Source: Typhlomys cinereus (Eukaryota; Chordata; Mammalia; Rodentia; Platacanthomyidae). Taken from it: a stretch of DNA of 64,000 nt. A program made the translations under genes and the position numbers. The notes below the pieces were generated by a model. It searched no databases. It had not been told where the DNA came from and was given only the letters and a program-made list of their open reading frames with translations. Below, piece after piece: positions 44,703 to 56,819 of the stretch. How positions within the stretch are numbered: position 1 is the stretch's first letter; each line of letters starts with the position of its first letter. Location of the stretch: positions 213,956 through 277,955 of the forward strand of contig JALPQD010000302.1 of assembly GCA_023101885.1 (NCBI GenBank). The letters run 5' to 3'.

Positions 44703-45677
44703 CAATCGTCTATTTGAAATTTAGCCTACATTTTCTCTACTTGTGCACAGGTTTTGAAAGAGACTGATAATAAGTACAGTCATTGTTCAGTTTTCACCTT
44801 ACCAACTAATTCTTATAATGTAAGAAGTACAATGTATATTAGACAATATGGCCACAGCTCACCTCATCTGCTCTTGCAACAGTTCATTCAGGGAGAAGAA
44901 TGGGGAAGAGGGGCATGGAGAGGTCAGGAAGGATTCCGCTGCTTCCTTAGTCCCCCATATCTGTTTACCCTGACTCTGGACAAACTGAATTTGAGAAAAA
45001 AGTGCCTCAGTTCCCAGGCCTGAGAGAATGGGTGCTATAGATGCACTTTATTTCTTTGTGTCTTTTCTCATTCAGTAGCAATAAAAACGCAATATTCTCA
45101 CGGGGTTTATTTTTATCTTGAAGGAACAATTTGCAAATGTTTTCCAATTCAGCTTGAAACTGTGTTAATATGTGGTCTTCTGGACTTAACAAGATCTACT
45201 TACAAAGAGATACTGACCACCATTTTTAAGGTTATTGGGGACCCCTTCTCTGTTCAACTGTAACCTTTATTTCTCTTACCCTTGGCCATTTTCCTGCAGT
45301 ATTTCATGCTGTACACATTTTATTGTCCATTCACCCACCTCATGGACTACCTTCTTTCTCTAGAATATCAACTCCAGAAAAGGAGAAAAGTTGTGTATTT
45401 TACATGCCTGAACTTTACAAAATGTGCAGTAAATACAAAAATTAGTAACTTTTTGGTGTTTAAAAGAGATCTAGTTCCACTTCTAGATTAGGTAGAAATT
45501 AAAAGTGATATAACCACCTTACTACATCATTTATCAAACTCATTAATATGCATTTCTACAATTGAAATTTTTTTGTCATGAAACCAAAGATGTCGGGCTT
45601 GGCAATGGTGAGTTCACTCTAGTGTAGTGAAGACTGGATTCCCATGTAAATCAGTGAGCTTTCCCTGAAGGGCTCAA
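44703..45677. other. Unassigned, possible L2 at 45280-45450
   Basis: The part near 45280-45440 (ccttggccattttcctgcag, ccttctttctctagaatatc, tgcagtaaatac) is consistent with an L2 3' end but weak. No gene signal elsewhere. Confidence 0.3.
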
Positions 45678-45850
45678 TTAAGCAAGGGTTCCTCAGCCCT
45701 GGCACTCATGTCATTGGAGCTGGGTAATTCTTTGTTGGGAGAGGGCCTTGTGCATTGTGTGATGTTTAGTAGCATCCTTGGTCTTGACTTAATGGGGACC
45801 AGTGTTGCACCTCGTCACCCAAATACACAACCAAAGATGTCTCTAGTTCT
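45678..45850 (+). mobile_element. MER5A-like hAT-Charlie element
   Basis: Reads gggttcctcagccctggcac, gggtaattctttgttgggag, ttgtgcattgtgtgatgttt, agtagcatccttggtc and aaagatgtctctagttctag, the full block order of MER5A, a short non-autonomous hAT element of mammals. Confidence 0.85.
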
Positions 45851-45984
45851 AGCAGATGTTGAAGGTATTTGACTTAGTTAAAACCAAACAGCTTAATTTA
45901 AAAAAAAGCTCCACAGAGATTTATAATTACCTTTAAAAGATGGAATTGCTATAGTTTATCAAGTGCTTTGTAACAAGCAGAGTA

Positions 45985-46480
45985 ATAGCTCCCAATTTTA
46001 TCTGAATCTTGATCCTGGGAACCTGTCACTATACATACATAGCAAGAATTTTGCAGATGTGATTAAAGTGAAGGACGTTGATCTAGGAAGATTATTGCTT
46101 ATCTGGCTAGGTCCAGTTTAATCACATGGGCATTTACCAACACAGAACCCTTTTATGGGGTGATAAGAGAGAGATGTGATCTCAGAAAGGAACATAGATG
46201 ACAAGGACAGAGTTTTATTGTTGGCTTTGAAGACGAAGGAGGAGAAAAGCCACAAGCCAAAGTATGTGATGACCTGTAGGAAGCAGGTACAGTCTCCAGG
46301 TGACGGTCAGCAGGGCAATGGAGACCTCGATAGTGCAATCCCAAGGGACTGAAGCCAGCCAACATCCTGGCAGAAGAAGAAATGGATCTTCCTTAGGTCT
46401 CTAGAGAGGAAGGCATTCTTGCTGACATCATGTTTTTAACCCAGCATAATAAATCTGTGGCAAACTACTAACTTAGTGGC
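45985..46480 (+). mobile_element. MLT1-like MaLR LTR
   Basis: Block order aattttgcagatgtgattaa, ggtccagtttaatcacatgg, gaggagaaaagccacaagcc, gactgaagccagcc and cagcataataaatctgtgg fits an MLT1-class LTR with its AATAAA end. Confidence 0.65.
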
Positions 46481-46554
46481 GATTTGCTAAAGAAATGACA
46501 CAATTTATCACACTGAAATCATTGTATAATAGCTCTGTCATTCCTATTTTGAAG

Positions 46555-46676
46555 GTGCTATATGATGAATTGTGTCCTTACCAATGTCTGTGTTCAACTC
46601 CTAATCCCCCAGTGTTTAGCACTGTAACTGTATTTTGAGAACAGATCCTTATTTATTTACATTACTATTTTACATT

Positions 46677-46715
<39 letters not shown>

Positions 46716-47105
46716 ATGCTTGTGGGCACATGGGCACATACATGCATTAGCTCACAGAGGACAACTTATGAGAGTCAGTTTTTTCCTTCTGCCATGTGAA
46801 TTCTGAGTACAGAACTCAAGTTGTAAGATTTGGCAGCAAAGCCAAATCTAGGTACTGAACCATATTATCAGTCCTGGAAAGCAAATCTTTAAAGAGACAA
46901 AGTTTCTTGAAGCCATAAGATGAGCCCGAATCTAACACAATTAGTGTTCTTACAGTAAGAGACAAAGATACAGAAAGAGGCAAGACCTTGTCTCTAGACA
47001 CATGGAGAAGATGACCAAGGCAGGGGACTTTCACAAGTTACCAAGTCCTGCTGACACGACCTTGGATTTATAGCTTCAGAAATATGATGAAAATATTTCT
47101 ACTTT
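46555..47105 (+). mobile_element. MLT1/MST-like MaLR LTR, split by a SINE
   Basis: Left part: tatgatgaattgtgtcctta, caactcctaatcccccagtg, ctgtattttgagaacagat. Right part after the SINE (from about 46880): atctttaaagagacaaagt, tgtctctagacacatggag, gctgacacgaccttggattt. Together they give a standard MaLR LTR order. Confidence 0.65.
46640..46878 (-). mobile_element. B2-superfamily SINE, old, TG-rich tail
   Basis: TG array at about 46678-46714 on the left, then gtgggcacatgggcacata, agctcacagaggacaactta, and a head remnant, actgaaccatattatcagtc. It interrupts the MaLR LTR. Confidence 0.7.
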
Positions 47106-47634
47106 TTATACCATTCCATATGCCGCTATGAAGGTTATCACATCAGCCCTCACAAATTAATGCAGTGGAGGAGGACGTAGACTCAGAAGGCAGGTCACAT
47201 GCTGCTGGTCACTGGGATTGGCGTCTCCAGCCTCACCATGGAACTTCTGTATGAGATGGTCCTCTTTGCTGGGACAAGAATACTGAAGACCCTGTCCACC
47301 TGTATTTTTAGATGATATTTCAAATTCTGATGTGACTTGTTAGCAATTGTACCTTGTTATACTGGCTGGCTGATTTCAAAACCCCATTCTGCTCATGGGA
47401 AAAAATACCATCGTTTCCTTCCCAGGATTATTTTGGGAGTGAAAATGGTCAATGCAAATGCCCTTTGTCACATGCAGGAGGACAAGGTGCTGTGATGAGG
47501 TGGCGATATAAAAATGTTACTACTGTCGAGAAAAGAAGACAGGCGTTTGCTGATAGCATCTTCCAGAACATCTAAGTAAGTGCAGTAAATGTTTCCTTTG
47601 GGGCAAAATAAGTAATTTATAAAGCAGTTCTTTT
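47106..47634. other. Unassigned sequence
   Basis: A 73-codon frame (47354-47575) has no known domain. Confidence 0.35.
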
Positions 47635-47762
47635 TTAGTTTGATTTTTTTTGTGTGTCTTGTTTTGGTGACAGGGTCTTCCCATGTAGTCTAGGCTAGTC
47701 TTGCAATCTTTCTGCATCAGCCTCCTGGGTGCTGGGATGACAAGTGTGCTGGACTATTCTTT
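47635..47762 (-). mobile_element. B1 SINE
   Basis: Reads gtgacagggtcttcccatgt, agtctaggctagtcttgcaa, gcatcagcctcctgggtgct and gggatgacaagtgtgctgg, a reversed B1. Confidence 0.85.
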
Positions 47763-47845
47763 AACTGAAGCCTATGAGAATGTACAAGAACCAGTGCTTC
47801 CTTCTAAAAGTCAATTCACAGCTATTTCTCAGGGAGGCATTTTTT

Positions 47846-49419
47846 TTTAAAATTTCCACTCATACAAACTTAACAGGTATACTGGTCCCCTCCCTCCCTC
47901 CAATCTCCCACTGCCCTGTGCCCTCCTCCCCTCCCCCTCCCTCCAATTTCCCACCGCCCTGTGCCCTCCTCTGCTCCCCCTCCCTCCCTATCCCCCAGTG
48001 CCTCCCCCTCCCATCCCCAGAGCATCCTTTAATGTGCATGCCAAACTCTCCTCTGGGTCCTCCTCTCTGATGAGGTGCAAGGACCCAGTGGCATTTCCCA
48101 GAACCCTTTCCTGTGTTCCCCTTAAGCATAGGAACACTGCTGTGGCTGCCAATCCCTTGCTTCCAAGGATGTTGGTGCCTTTAGGAAATGCTAGACTTTG
48201 TGGGGTCAATAGTGTGTGGACATTGCAGAGGGCATGCAAAGTTCAATTATGATTGCTTTGGCCCTAACTTGTGTGGAGTATCTTGCATATCCTTGCTCCT
48301 CCCATCCTTATGTTCTTACAATCTTACTGCCCCCTCTTCCGCAAATTTCCCTGAGCTTCAGAATGGGGAGAGATTAGCTGGCCTAGTTCTAGGTGGTTGA
48401 TATAGAGTCTCTGAAGTTGTGGTTTATGGTTTGTTGATTTTTTTTTCAGTTTTGCTGCTCCTGCAATGCCCTTGGCTCCCTACTGATGGGTATTGGATGT
48501 CACCCCCTGGCCAGAGATAAAAAGCTGTTAAACTAGAGTCTTGTTATAAGAGTATATTCAAAGGTAGATGTAATAAAAGTAGGAAACTGCAGTGAGGGAG
48601 GGGTCTATCACTCATTTGCAAAATGGTTACTTTTTATCTGCCAGACTATATGCCTTCCCCTTCTGTTGAGATCATACCCCATCAGTTGTAAATGATCAGG
48701 AAGGAAAGTCTGTGAACTTAACTAGATGTCTCATTACTTACTTGCAGTCCTTTATGGTGGCCTATTTTCTCTGCTGTAACACGGTCCCCTCTCTCCTTGT
48801 TTCTGGTGTGGCCTTCCTACCCCTTCCCTCCTGTTCATAATCCTTGCAATTACTGTAGGTACAGAGATTTATCCTTGAGTGTCTCTAAGTGGGTTTGGTA
48901 CTAGGAGCCACCTATTAGGGAGTACATATGGTGCTTAATTTTCTGGGTCTGGGATACTTCACTCAATATAATTGTTTCTAATTCCATCCATTTCCCAGCA
49001 AATTCCAGTAATTCATCATTTTTGATGGCTGAGTAGTACTCCATTGTATAGATGTACCACTGTTTCCTTATCCACTCGTCAACTGTTGGACATTTGGGTT
49101 GATTCCATGACTTTTGCTATTGTAAACAGTGCTGCTATGAACATGGTCGTGCTTGTGCTATCGAGGTGAACCTCTGCTGTATGGGGGGTTATACCCAAAA
49201 GTGGAATAGCAGGGTCATATGGCATTTCAATCTTTAATTTCTTTAAGAATCTCCAGATGGCTCGCCAGAGTGGTTGTATGAGCCTGCATTCCCACCAGCA
49301 ATGTAGGAGAGTTCCCCTCTCTCCACATCCTCTCCAGCACTTGGTGTTGTTTGAATTGTGGATTTTTGCCATCCTGACCGGGGTGAGATGATATCTCAGA
49401 GAAGTTTTGATTTGCATTT
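47846..49419 (-). mobile_element. 5'-truncated L1, 1.57 kb, with target-site duplication
   Basis: The minus strand holds the ORF2 C-terminus then the whole 3' UTR with purine-rich tract (CT-rich on plus at 47885-48010) and poly(A) at the left edge. The duplication tcagggaggcattttt at 47829-47844 and 49420-49435 defines the insertion. It belongs to the same lineage as 52975-54181. Confidence 0.9.
48900..49417 (-). pseudogene. L1 ORF2 C-terminal fragment
   Basis: The 112-codon frame (49079-49417) shows [16 protein letters not shown], the Cys-rich motif [42 protein letters not shown] and [11 protein letters not shown]. After that the frame shifts; the rest of the C-terminus (including YTMEYYSAIK-type sequence) continues in another frame down to about 48900. 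Reverse transcriptase and endonuclease domains are absent. Confidence 0.9.
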
Positions 49420-50299
49420 TCAGGGAGGCATTTTTAAGTGTGGTGTTCAGAAAGTCAGTGGGTAGGAAGATCAGCAGCTGCTTTAGAAGAGGACAATTTA
49501 TTCTGATTTAGTTTCTCTGGCTTATTATTGGTAGAAACTCTAAACAAACAAACAAACAAACAAACAAACAAACAGCCTAAACACCCAGAAAAGACTGCTG
49601 GCTTGTGAGAGAGTAATAAGACATTGTTCCCCATGACAGTAGTGGGTTTTGGGATTCTGGGGGTTTGGATTAAGCTCTTTCAGTGAGAGAAAAAAAAATT
49701 ATTTTGATTTGAACCTCTGAGTTTCTCACCTAATATCTACTTTTGAAATGATAGTCTTTGTAAGTAAGACAACAGATGCGCCAAGTGGCTCAGAAGAACT
49801 ACCATTAATGTTGCTTCAAATGTGTTCTTTAGAATAGTTCAGCCACACCCACTATCTTATCAGATTCACCGGAGGGAGTGAAATTAGTATACATGCTTTT
49901 TATAGATGCAGCCAAAATACTGATGTTGGCACCAGTAAACTATACTTTCTAGAATGTTTTCTTCTCCCTCCCTGGTTGGGTACTTCTCACATTACAAGCT
50001 TTAATGCAAATTTCATCATCTTGGTGAAAACTTTTCCACCTTTCCCAGATACTGTAAAGTTTCACTTAATTGCATGACTGTCACACTCAGTAATAGATCT
50101 TGTATATAATATATTGATTTGCTTATCATTTTGTGTGATAATGATCTGTAAGGTTATCAATCTCTGAATTCTGATTGGAGCCTGAAGCACAGCAGGCAGG
50201 GCCTAGGGTAGTGTATAGTATTGTCTATCATTGATTTATCAACTTAGATAAGCCAGTAACTTGACATAGTTTGTTTGCATATGACATGTGAAGGAAGTC
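49420..50299. other. Unassigned, with CAAA microsatellite
   Basis: An AAAC/CAAA repeat lies at 49542-49574. The remainder is AT-rich, with no long frame or named repeat. Confidence 0.4.
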
Positions 50300-50402
50300 T
50301 TTACTCTCTCATTTTAAGGATGAGGACATCAAGCCTGGTGCTAGCTAACTTGCCCAAGCTCACATGAATGGTAGAGGCAGGTGGAGCAAGAGTGTGTTTT
50401 CT
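50300..50402 (-). mobile_element. MIR SINE fragment
   Basis: Contains ttttaaggatgaggacatca and taacttgcccaagctcacat, then gaatggtagaggcaggtgg, the reversed MIR core. Confidence 0.75.
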
Positions 50403-51519
50403 GCCTTTAGCATTGTGATAGCTTTCTTCTTTTTCTTTCTATGCTTCTGACCATGCCTTTTGTATACTCATTAAGGTTTTGAGTTCTAGACTTCTAATAA
50501 TTCTCACCATCCCTGTGAATTCCAAGTCCATACCTTATATCGTGTAACTTTGACTATTTCTTCTTAGAGTGAACAGAGATTCTGCCTATCCCACTGATGT
50601 TCAGATGCATGTTGCTTGCCTTGGCCAGTGGATCTTGGGTGGAATGAGAATGAGTCACGTCTGAACTGAGAGAGAGCTCAAGAGGCATTGGATATGTTTC
50701 TGCCCACTCCTATAATTCAGCATGAGAAGAGCTTTCCTATGGACCAAGGGAAGAGATTTATCTGAAGTCTAAAGCTCAGTGTTTCGACTTACAGGAAGAG
50801 GAGACGTGTAGGTAGAAAGTAAACATTTGCTTAATTTTCAGCAGCCGAAGCTTTGGGATCATTTGTTACATAGAATGAACTGACTAAGACACTTGACTCT
50901 AGAAAATAACCCCAGTTCTCTTTCCTCCTGTCTCATCTAGTCAAGCAAAAGGGAAGAAACGCTTGGTTTGTTTGGCAGAGTATTATCTCCAAAAATGTGT
51001 CCTAGAGTCTGACACATAATACGAACTGAAAAGTGAACATATAAACACTTTCCAAAATGTTGCACATTTCTCTGAATGTGTCCCCACTTTCTCCTTTCTG
51101 TCTCCACTGCCACTTCAAGGACACTCTGGTTCCTCCTTTAGAGCCCGCTGCCTAGGTCCAGCAGCGTGTGCATGAAGTGTTTCAGGAGCACTGATTAATG
51201 TTGCTGCCATCTTCTCTTCTTATTATTTGAAAATATCTTTATGAAGGCATTGTTCTTCTACTGCTATGGCTATGGTCATGTCCTTGCAAAAAGAGAGAGA
51301 GAGAAAGAGAAAGAAAACGTGTATATGTGTGTCCATGTGTCTCTGTGTGTGTTTATGTGTGTGCATGTATGTAATCTCACATTAAATCGTTCTGCAGCTC
51401 CTCTCACTTTAAAGTCAGATGGGTGTGAGGCACCTGAGCACCAGCTCATTAAAAACTCTTGCGTCTTCTCTCTTTTTGTAATCACACATATTTTCCCATT
51501 TTCTTCTTGTTTTAGTTAC
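50403..51519. other. Unassigned sequence
   Basis: A 138-codon frame (51241-51657) and an antisense 69-codon frame are built on a GA/GT-rich stretch at 51290-51370 and run into the next repeat; neither has domains. Confidence 0.4.
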
Positions 51520-51830
51520 TGTCTTAGTTACTTTTCTGTTGCTGTGACAAAACACTCTGACAAAAGTGATTTAAGGAAGAAGCGGTGTGTTTCGGCTCAG
51601 AATTTGAGGACTGCAGTGGCTGGGGAGTTCAGGAAGAAGAAAGCAAGGAATGCTTGAGCTCAGCTTGCTTTCTCCAAGTCCAGAGAAAGGTGCTGCACCC
51701 TTTTAGGGTGGAGTTTCCTTCTCAATGAACCTACTCAAGAGAATCCTTCACAGGCATGCTCAGAGCCTAACTTAATCTACATAATCCCTCACACGTGTAC
51801 ACAGGTTTCTCCTACGTGATTCCAGCTCCT
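51520..51830 (-). mobile_element. Rodent interspersed repeat, URR1/hAT-like
   Basis: Begins tgtcttagttacttttctgt, tgctgtgacaaaacactctg, acaaaagtgatttaagga, then a cggctcag block and aatcctt-rich end with caggcatgctcagagcct. Common rodent repeat pattern; name uncertain. Confidence 0.5.
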
Positions 51831-52429
51831 GCCATGCTAACAATGAGCATCACTGTCACTTCTACATTCCACTATCATGCCTCCTGCTCCTCCTATTCTC
51901 GGTCATAATCAGCTGTTGGAAGCAAGTCTTGTGTTTGGTCCTGAGGCTTCGCCTATGTGGGTGCAACTTCAGTGACACTCAGCTTGACCCATAAAGTCAG
52001 GGATTGCTTCTCTGATCTTGTAGATAACAGAGTTCAGCTTATCAAGGCTGGAAGTTAAGCTAAAACCTTAAACACTTCTGTCTAGTAGATGCATAATTGC
52101 TTTTTATTTTCTAGCAGCTGACTGTTTTCTTCCTTATGGAATAAAATGGTATGTGGAGTTCTTTATTCACAGAATGTGAAAGCCAGGGTCAGGGTGGCTT
52201 GGATAAAGAGGAGAACCACAAGTCACCCCAAGCTGTTCGTAGGTGGCCTGGGTTACAGCAGCCGCAGAGGGCTTCAGCCACACTTCTGCGTGGCTCGTTC
52301 CCATGCTGTCTTCTGTGTGCTGCTCTTTGCTCCAGGCTGAGAGCCAGTAGCCAGCAGTGGCTTCCGCTATCCTGTCTAGACTGGAATTCCTGCAGAGGTG
52401 AAACTGCTCTGAGGGCTTAAGTTAAGCTC
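51831..52429. other. Unassigned sequence
   Basis: Overlapping plus-strand frames of 64-89 codons at 52146-52420 have no known domain. Confidence 0.35.
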
Positions 52430-52439
52430 ATTGGTAGTT

Positions 52440-52588
52440 TTTTTTTTATTATTTTATTTTTCCAGTTTTATAAGCATATTGAATACTTACCCCTGCTTTC
52501 CTCGGACCCCTTCCACCCAGCCCGTTCCTTTCCTCAATCCATTCTACTCCCTTCCTCCCTGTCTGTCTACTTCTATGGGCCCCAGGGT

Positions 52589-52640
<52 letters not shown>

Positions 52641-52957
52641 CTTTAAATTTTTCTACTTTTACAAGCAAATGAGTACTTACACCTGCTTTCCTCCATCGTC
52701 TTTCCATCAATTCCACCCTCCTGCCTATCTGCTTCTATGGATCTCAGGGGTTCCTCTAGCTTGTCTACTCTTGTGGGGTTTAGGTCTCATGACTTGTCAA
52801 GTTACTTCTCTTCAGGCCACCCCACTGATAGGGGCATTTCCCTTCACTCATCCAGCTTTAGTTCCCAAGGTTTCCTCTGCTTATTCTTCTCTCTCTTAAG
52901 TCCCTTGATATTCTATGGGACATGTTGGTATGCGGTCATCATGCAGGTCTAGTAAGG
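52440..52957 (-). mobile_element. L1 3' UTR (second subfamily), tandem 3' ends, host of a nested L1
   Basis: Two successive 3' ends are visible: ccagttttataagcatattg at about 52463 and ctacttttacaagcaaatg at about 52652, each followed by gagtacttac/gaatacttac and tctgcttctatgg/tctacttctatgg blocks. A CT microsatellite (52591-52636) separates them. The body then matches the 22.34-22.9 kb copy. A younger L1 interrupts it at 52975. Confidence 0.75.
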
Positions 52958-52974
52958 ACATACATGCCAGTTTT

Positions 52975-54181
52975 TTTTTTATTTCTTCCACTCATATAAA
53001 GTTGATAAACACCCTGTTCCCCTCCCTCCCTCCACCCCTCCCTCCTTTTCCCTTTCCTTTTTCCCTCCCTCCCTTTCTCCCAGTGCTCCCTCCCCCCCAT
53101 TCCTCGAGCATACTTTAGTGTGCATGTCAAATTTCCCTCTGGGTCCTCCTTCCTCTCTGATGAGGTGTAAGGACTCAGTGGCATTTTCTAGAGCTCTTTT
53201 TTGTGTCCCTTTAGTATAGGAACACTATTGTGGCTGTTAATCCCTTGCCTCTAAGGATCCTAGTGCCTGTGATCCATACTAGACTTTGGGGTTTCAATGA
53301 TATGTTGGTAATTGCGCAGGTCATGCAAAGTCCTATTATTATTACTTTGGCCCTAACTTGTGTGGAGTATCTTGCATATCGTTGCTCCTCCCCATATTTA
53401 GGCTCTTACAATCTTACCACCCCTTCTTCTGCAAATTTCCCTGAGCTTTAGGATGGAGAGAGATTAGGCTGGCCTGGTTCCACATGGCTGATGTAGTCTC
53501 TGATGTTCTGAATTATGGTTTGTTGATTTTTTTTTCAGTTTTGCTGCTCCTGCACCACCCTTGGCTCCATCCTGATGGGTATTGGATATCACCCCCGACC
53601 AGAGATAAAATGCTGTTAAAATAGAGTCTTATTATAAGAGTAGATTCAAAGGTAGATGGAATAAGAGTAGGAGACCGCTGTGGGGGGGGGGATCAGTCTC
53701 CCATTTGCAGGATGGTTACTTTTTCTCTGCCAGACTCTATGCCTTTCCTGACAGTTGCAAATGATCAGGAAGGAAAGTCTGTGAACTTAACCAGATGTCT
53801 CACTACTTACTTGCAGTCCTTGATGGTGGCCTGTTTTCTCTGCTATAGCATGATCCCCTCTCTCCTTGCTTCAGGCAGGGCCCTCCTTCCCCTTCCCTCC
53901 CTGTTTATAATCTTTGCAATTACAGTAGGTATTACAGAGATTTATCTTTGAGTGTGTCACTGAGTGGGTTTGGTACTAGGATCCACCTATTAGGGAGTAC
54001 ATACAGCGCTTAATTTTCTGTGTCTGGGATACTTCACTCAATATAATTGTTTCTGATTCTATCCATTTCCCGGCAAATTGCATTAAGTCATCATTTTTGA
54101 TGGCTGAGTAGTATTCCATTGTATAAATGTACCACGTTTTCTTTATCCACTCATCAACTGTTGGGAATTTGAGTTGATTCC
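52975..54181 (-). mobile_element. 5'-truncated L1, 1.2 kb, nested in an older L1, with target-site duplication
   Basis: It is flanked by acatacatgccagtttt at 52958-52974 and 54182-54198, an exact 17-bp duplication. Poly(A) is the poly-T at 52971-52981. The 3' UTR and ORF2 end are closely similar to 47846-49419. Confidence 0.9.
53976..54181 (-). pseudogene. L1 ORF2 C-terminal fragment
   Basis: The frame reads WNQLKFPTVDEWIKKTW, YIYTMEYYSAIKNDDLMQ, FAGKWIESETIILSEVSQ and ends SLIGGS followed by a stop, the natural C-terminus of rodent ORF2. Only about 70 codons remain; the first few codons of the computed frame are host DNA. Confidence 0.9.
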
Positions 54182-54198
54182 ACATACATGCCAGTTTT

Positions 54199-54534
54199 AA
54201 ACATGTCATTGGGAGGCCATGGCATGTACAGTCAGATTCATTCTGAAATTGAGGGAAAAGCTCTTGCCATTTTCTGGTGGCAGAATACTAGAGCGTCCAC
54301 TGAGATTCTCCCTCTGGGGACATGTCCTATGTTAGACTCTTACCCTGAGTATGTATAGAACCTGTGAATGTGATTAAAAAAAGAAAGCTATTTATTTGAT
54401 TCAGTTTTGTTATATGGTAAGTGGTAATTATGACATATGAAGCTGTTTGAAGTAAGAAAGATTCTGTACCAGAAGCTTCTAAGATACAAAGTGACACAGC
54501 AAAAGTTTATTTGTAGTCAGTAAGTGCTGAGAAT
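54199..54534. other. Unassigned sequence (right flank of the nested L1)
   Basis: The left part may continue the older L1. No gene signal. Confidence 0.35.
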
Positions 54535-54658
54535 AATTTTTTTTTAGTTCTTGAGCTAGAGTTTCAGTATGTAGCCCAAGCTGTCCTCAAAACCATAATA
54601 CTCCTACCCCCTAAAAGCTGGGATTATAGGTGTGCACTACTGCGCCCAGCTCAGAAAA
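54535..54658 (-). mobile_element. B1 SINE
   Basis: Reads agagtttcagtatgtagccc, aagctgtcctcaaaaccata, gctgggattataggtgtgca and ctactgcgcccagctcag, a reversed B1 with poly-T at its left end. Confidence 0.85.
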
Positions 54659-54774
54659 TTCTAAAGAGCCAGTCATCTAGCATGCATAAGGAACTGAATT
54701 TTTCCAAGAATTGGAGAGAATGTGCAGTCCCTGCAGAAAGGAATGCAACTGCTGCAGCTTGCCAGCAGCATGTT

Positions 54775-55135
54775 GCTAATAAATTCAAAAGCTCGAGGGA
54801 CCAGGGCACTATGATTCTTGGCCACGGTTCTTACTTAGTCCAGCTTGGCAAGTCCAGGAGTCAGGGCAAGTGGTCCCATCATATCCACAGGGATTGGTGA
54901 GAGAGGAGAAAACTTCCTCACTTGCCAGAATGTCTGCATGCCTGCTAAAGCATGTTAAAGAATGCTGGACTTTACTGAAACCAGCTTCCTTTATCTTATC
55001 CACCTACCCAGGGATGTTCTTACTCACTACGGCTGGGTCTTTCCATATCAATTGACAATCTCCTGCAGATCTTGCCTGAATTACTAATTCTTCATAAATG
55101 TGTCCAGAATTCAGCCTTCAATTATCAAGTTGATA
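54775..55135 (-). mobile_element. LTR related to the 3996-5925 family, diverged
   Basis: Reversed blocks include cccatcatatccacagggat, tcctcacttgccagaatgtc, gaccatc-free tgacaatctcctgcagatct, ttactaattcttcataaatg and tcaattatcaagttgatac. Confidence 0.6.
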
Positions 55136-55149
55136 CATACATATACATA

Positions 55150-55485
55150 TATAACTAGCAACCCAGATTCAAGAGTCCAACCACAGCAGGCAGGACTTCT
55201 CACAACCGTGGGCTGCAAGTCATGCTGTTTTAAGCCACTGACTGATAATTTATATTGAAGTAATAGAGTTCTACTTATGTTCTGATTGAGTGTGGAAGAG
55301 GATAATATACCTAAGGCCACATTGCTGTCTAAGCCAACACTTTGATTCATCATGCTGCAACACCCTGAATAGGGAACCCAGACTTCTGACCTGTGGAAGC
55401 TATGAGATAATAAGGGGATGCTATTTTTAGTTGTTAAGTCATGGTAATTTGGTTCAAGGAGCAATGTAAAACCTGCACAGCCTCA
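55150..55485 (+). mobile_element. MaLR-like LTR 3' end, probable
   Basis: The block cagacttctgacctgtggaa, gctatgagataataagggg, tttagttgttaagtcatgg, taatttggttcaaggagcaa is the standard 3' end of an MLT1/MST LTR. The earlier part is eroded. Confidence 0.55.
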
Positions 55486-56819
55486 CCCTTCACTTCCAAT
55501 AACATTGGAGATAGATAATTGAAAATACAGATTCCATCAAAATAAAGTAGAAATTAGATGTCAGCTATAAAATTGATAATTAATCTCACTTCTAAACTCA
55601 CAAATTAGAAGTAGGTGAAGTTAATAATGAAAGATCATAATGAGGCTCTAGAAAGTGAATGAAAATGAGAGTTGTGAAAGACTGCACCCAGGTTATTTCT
55701 CTCTTTCCTTTTGGTCGCACAAATCAAGGCCATCCTGACTCGCATGTTCCTTAACAATCACAGAGCAATTTAACAAATTTTCATGTTGCAGACATCCATG
55801 AACTTGAATAAACAAGACCCCTGTACAGCCACAGTCTCTCCTGTCACCGAAACAGTCATGGGAAGTCTGGTTAAACATTTAGGAATGATTTTTTAAAACT
55901 AGAATTTGTATAAAATCAACCATTTTGGTTGTGTAATTAATGCAAACTCTGAAGCATTCAATTTGGTAACACTTTTAAATGTGGATGCTGATTTTATTAT
56001 ATTTTGAAAATGGATGAATATTTAAAAATGCAATTTCATTCCAGGCTTTGCAGGAATGCAGAACAAGTCCTTTAGCTCCCCAGGGTTTCATAGAGACTAA
56101 TCTGAAAGTGCCTGCCTTGATCCCATAAGGACAAGCACTGGCCCGTCAATTTGTTGGCCTCATCTAAGGGAAGTCAAAGAGCTGCTTACAAAGCTAGCCG
56201 CTCATGGTGAGTTGCTGTGATGCTAAAAATAGGTGGGAGGAAACCTCAGCAGGCTCCAGGCCTGCCAAGCTGCTTGAGAATTCACACTCCCTCCCTTCTG
56301 GTGGATGGCTGAAGTTGTATTTGCCTGTGGGTCATACAGTGCAGTACGCACAAAGGATAAAATCTCAAATGTTCCTGGACTATGGAGGTCATTACATAGG
56401 GCAACTAGAAGTGACTAGCTGCTCTAGACCCTGTGGCTGGGGAATGAAAGCAGCCAGAAATATGAGGTAGTATGTATGAGTACTCCTACTTGGTGGTCAA
56501 AGAAAAGACCATCAGAACTCCCTGCACTAAGAATATTTCATAATAACGGAAGTATTATTAAAAAGTTTCTAAGAAGATATATTGGTTCTCAACATACATA
56601 TAATAGAGTCCCCCAAATCCATAAAGCAAAAGTTCACAGAATTGAAAAGAGAAATGCCCACAAGAACTCAATACTCTACTCAAAACCCTTGATTTATTAG
56701 TCAGTCAATAATGTTTAAAAGAAATAGACACTAAATAAATTTAATCTAAATTTGTAGTGAAAATTTTATTTGAACTAAGCTTCCTGATCTGTCAGTATAA
56801 TTTAAACTGCAAACTTCTT
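55486..56819. other. Unassigned sequence
   Basis: AT-rich sequence with short frames only (up to 88 codons at 56204-56470). No named repeat. Confidence 0.35.

Noticed and set aside
46153..46365. 70-codon minus-strand ORF with a hydrophilic Pro/Ser-rich sequence
   Set aside because: It lies fully within an MLT1-like LTR, which is non-coding.
49079..49417. Zinc-finger-like protein gene on the minus strand
   Set aside because: The Cys/His motif ([10 protein letters not shown]) is the Cys-rich C-terminus of L1 ORF2, and target duplications bound the whole L1.
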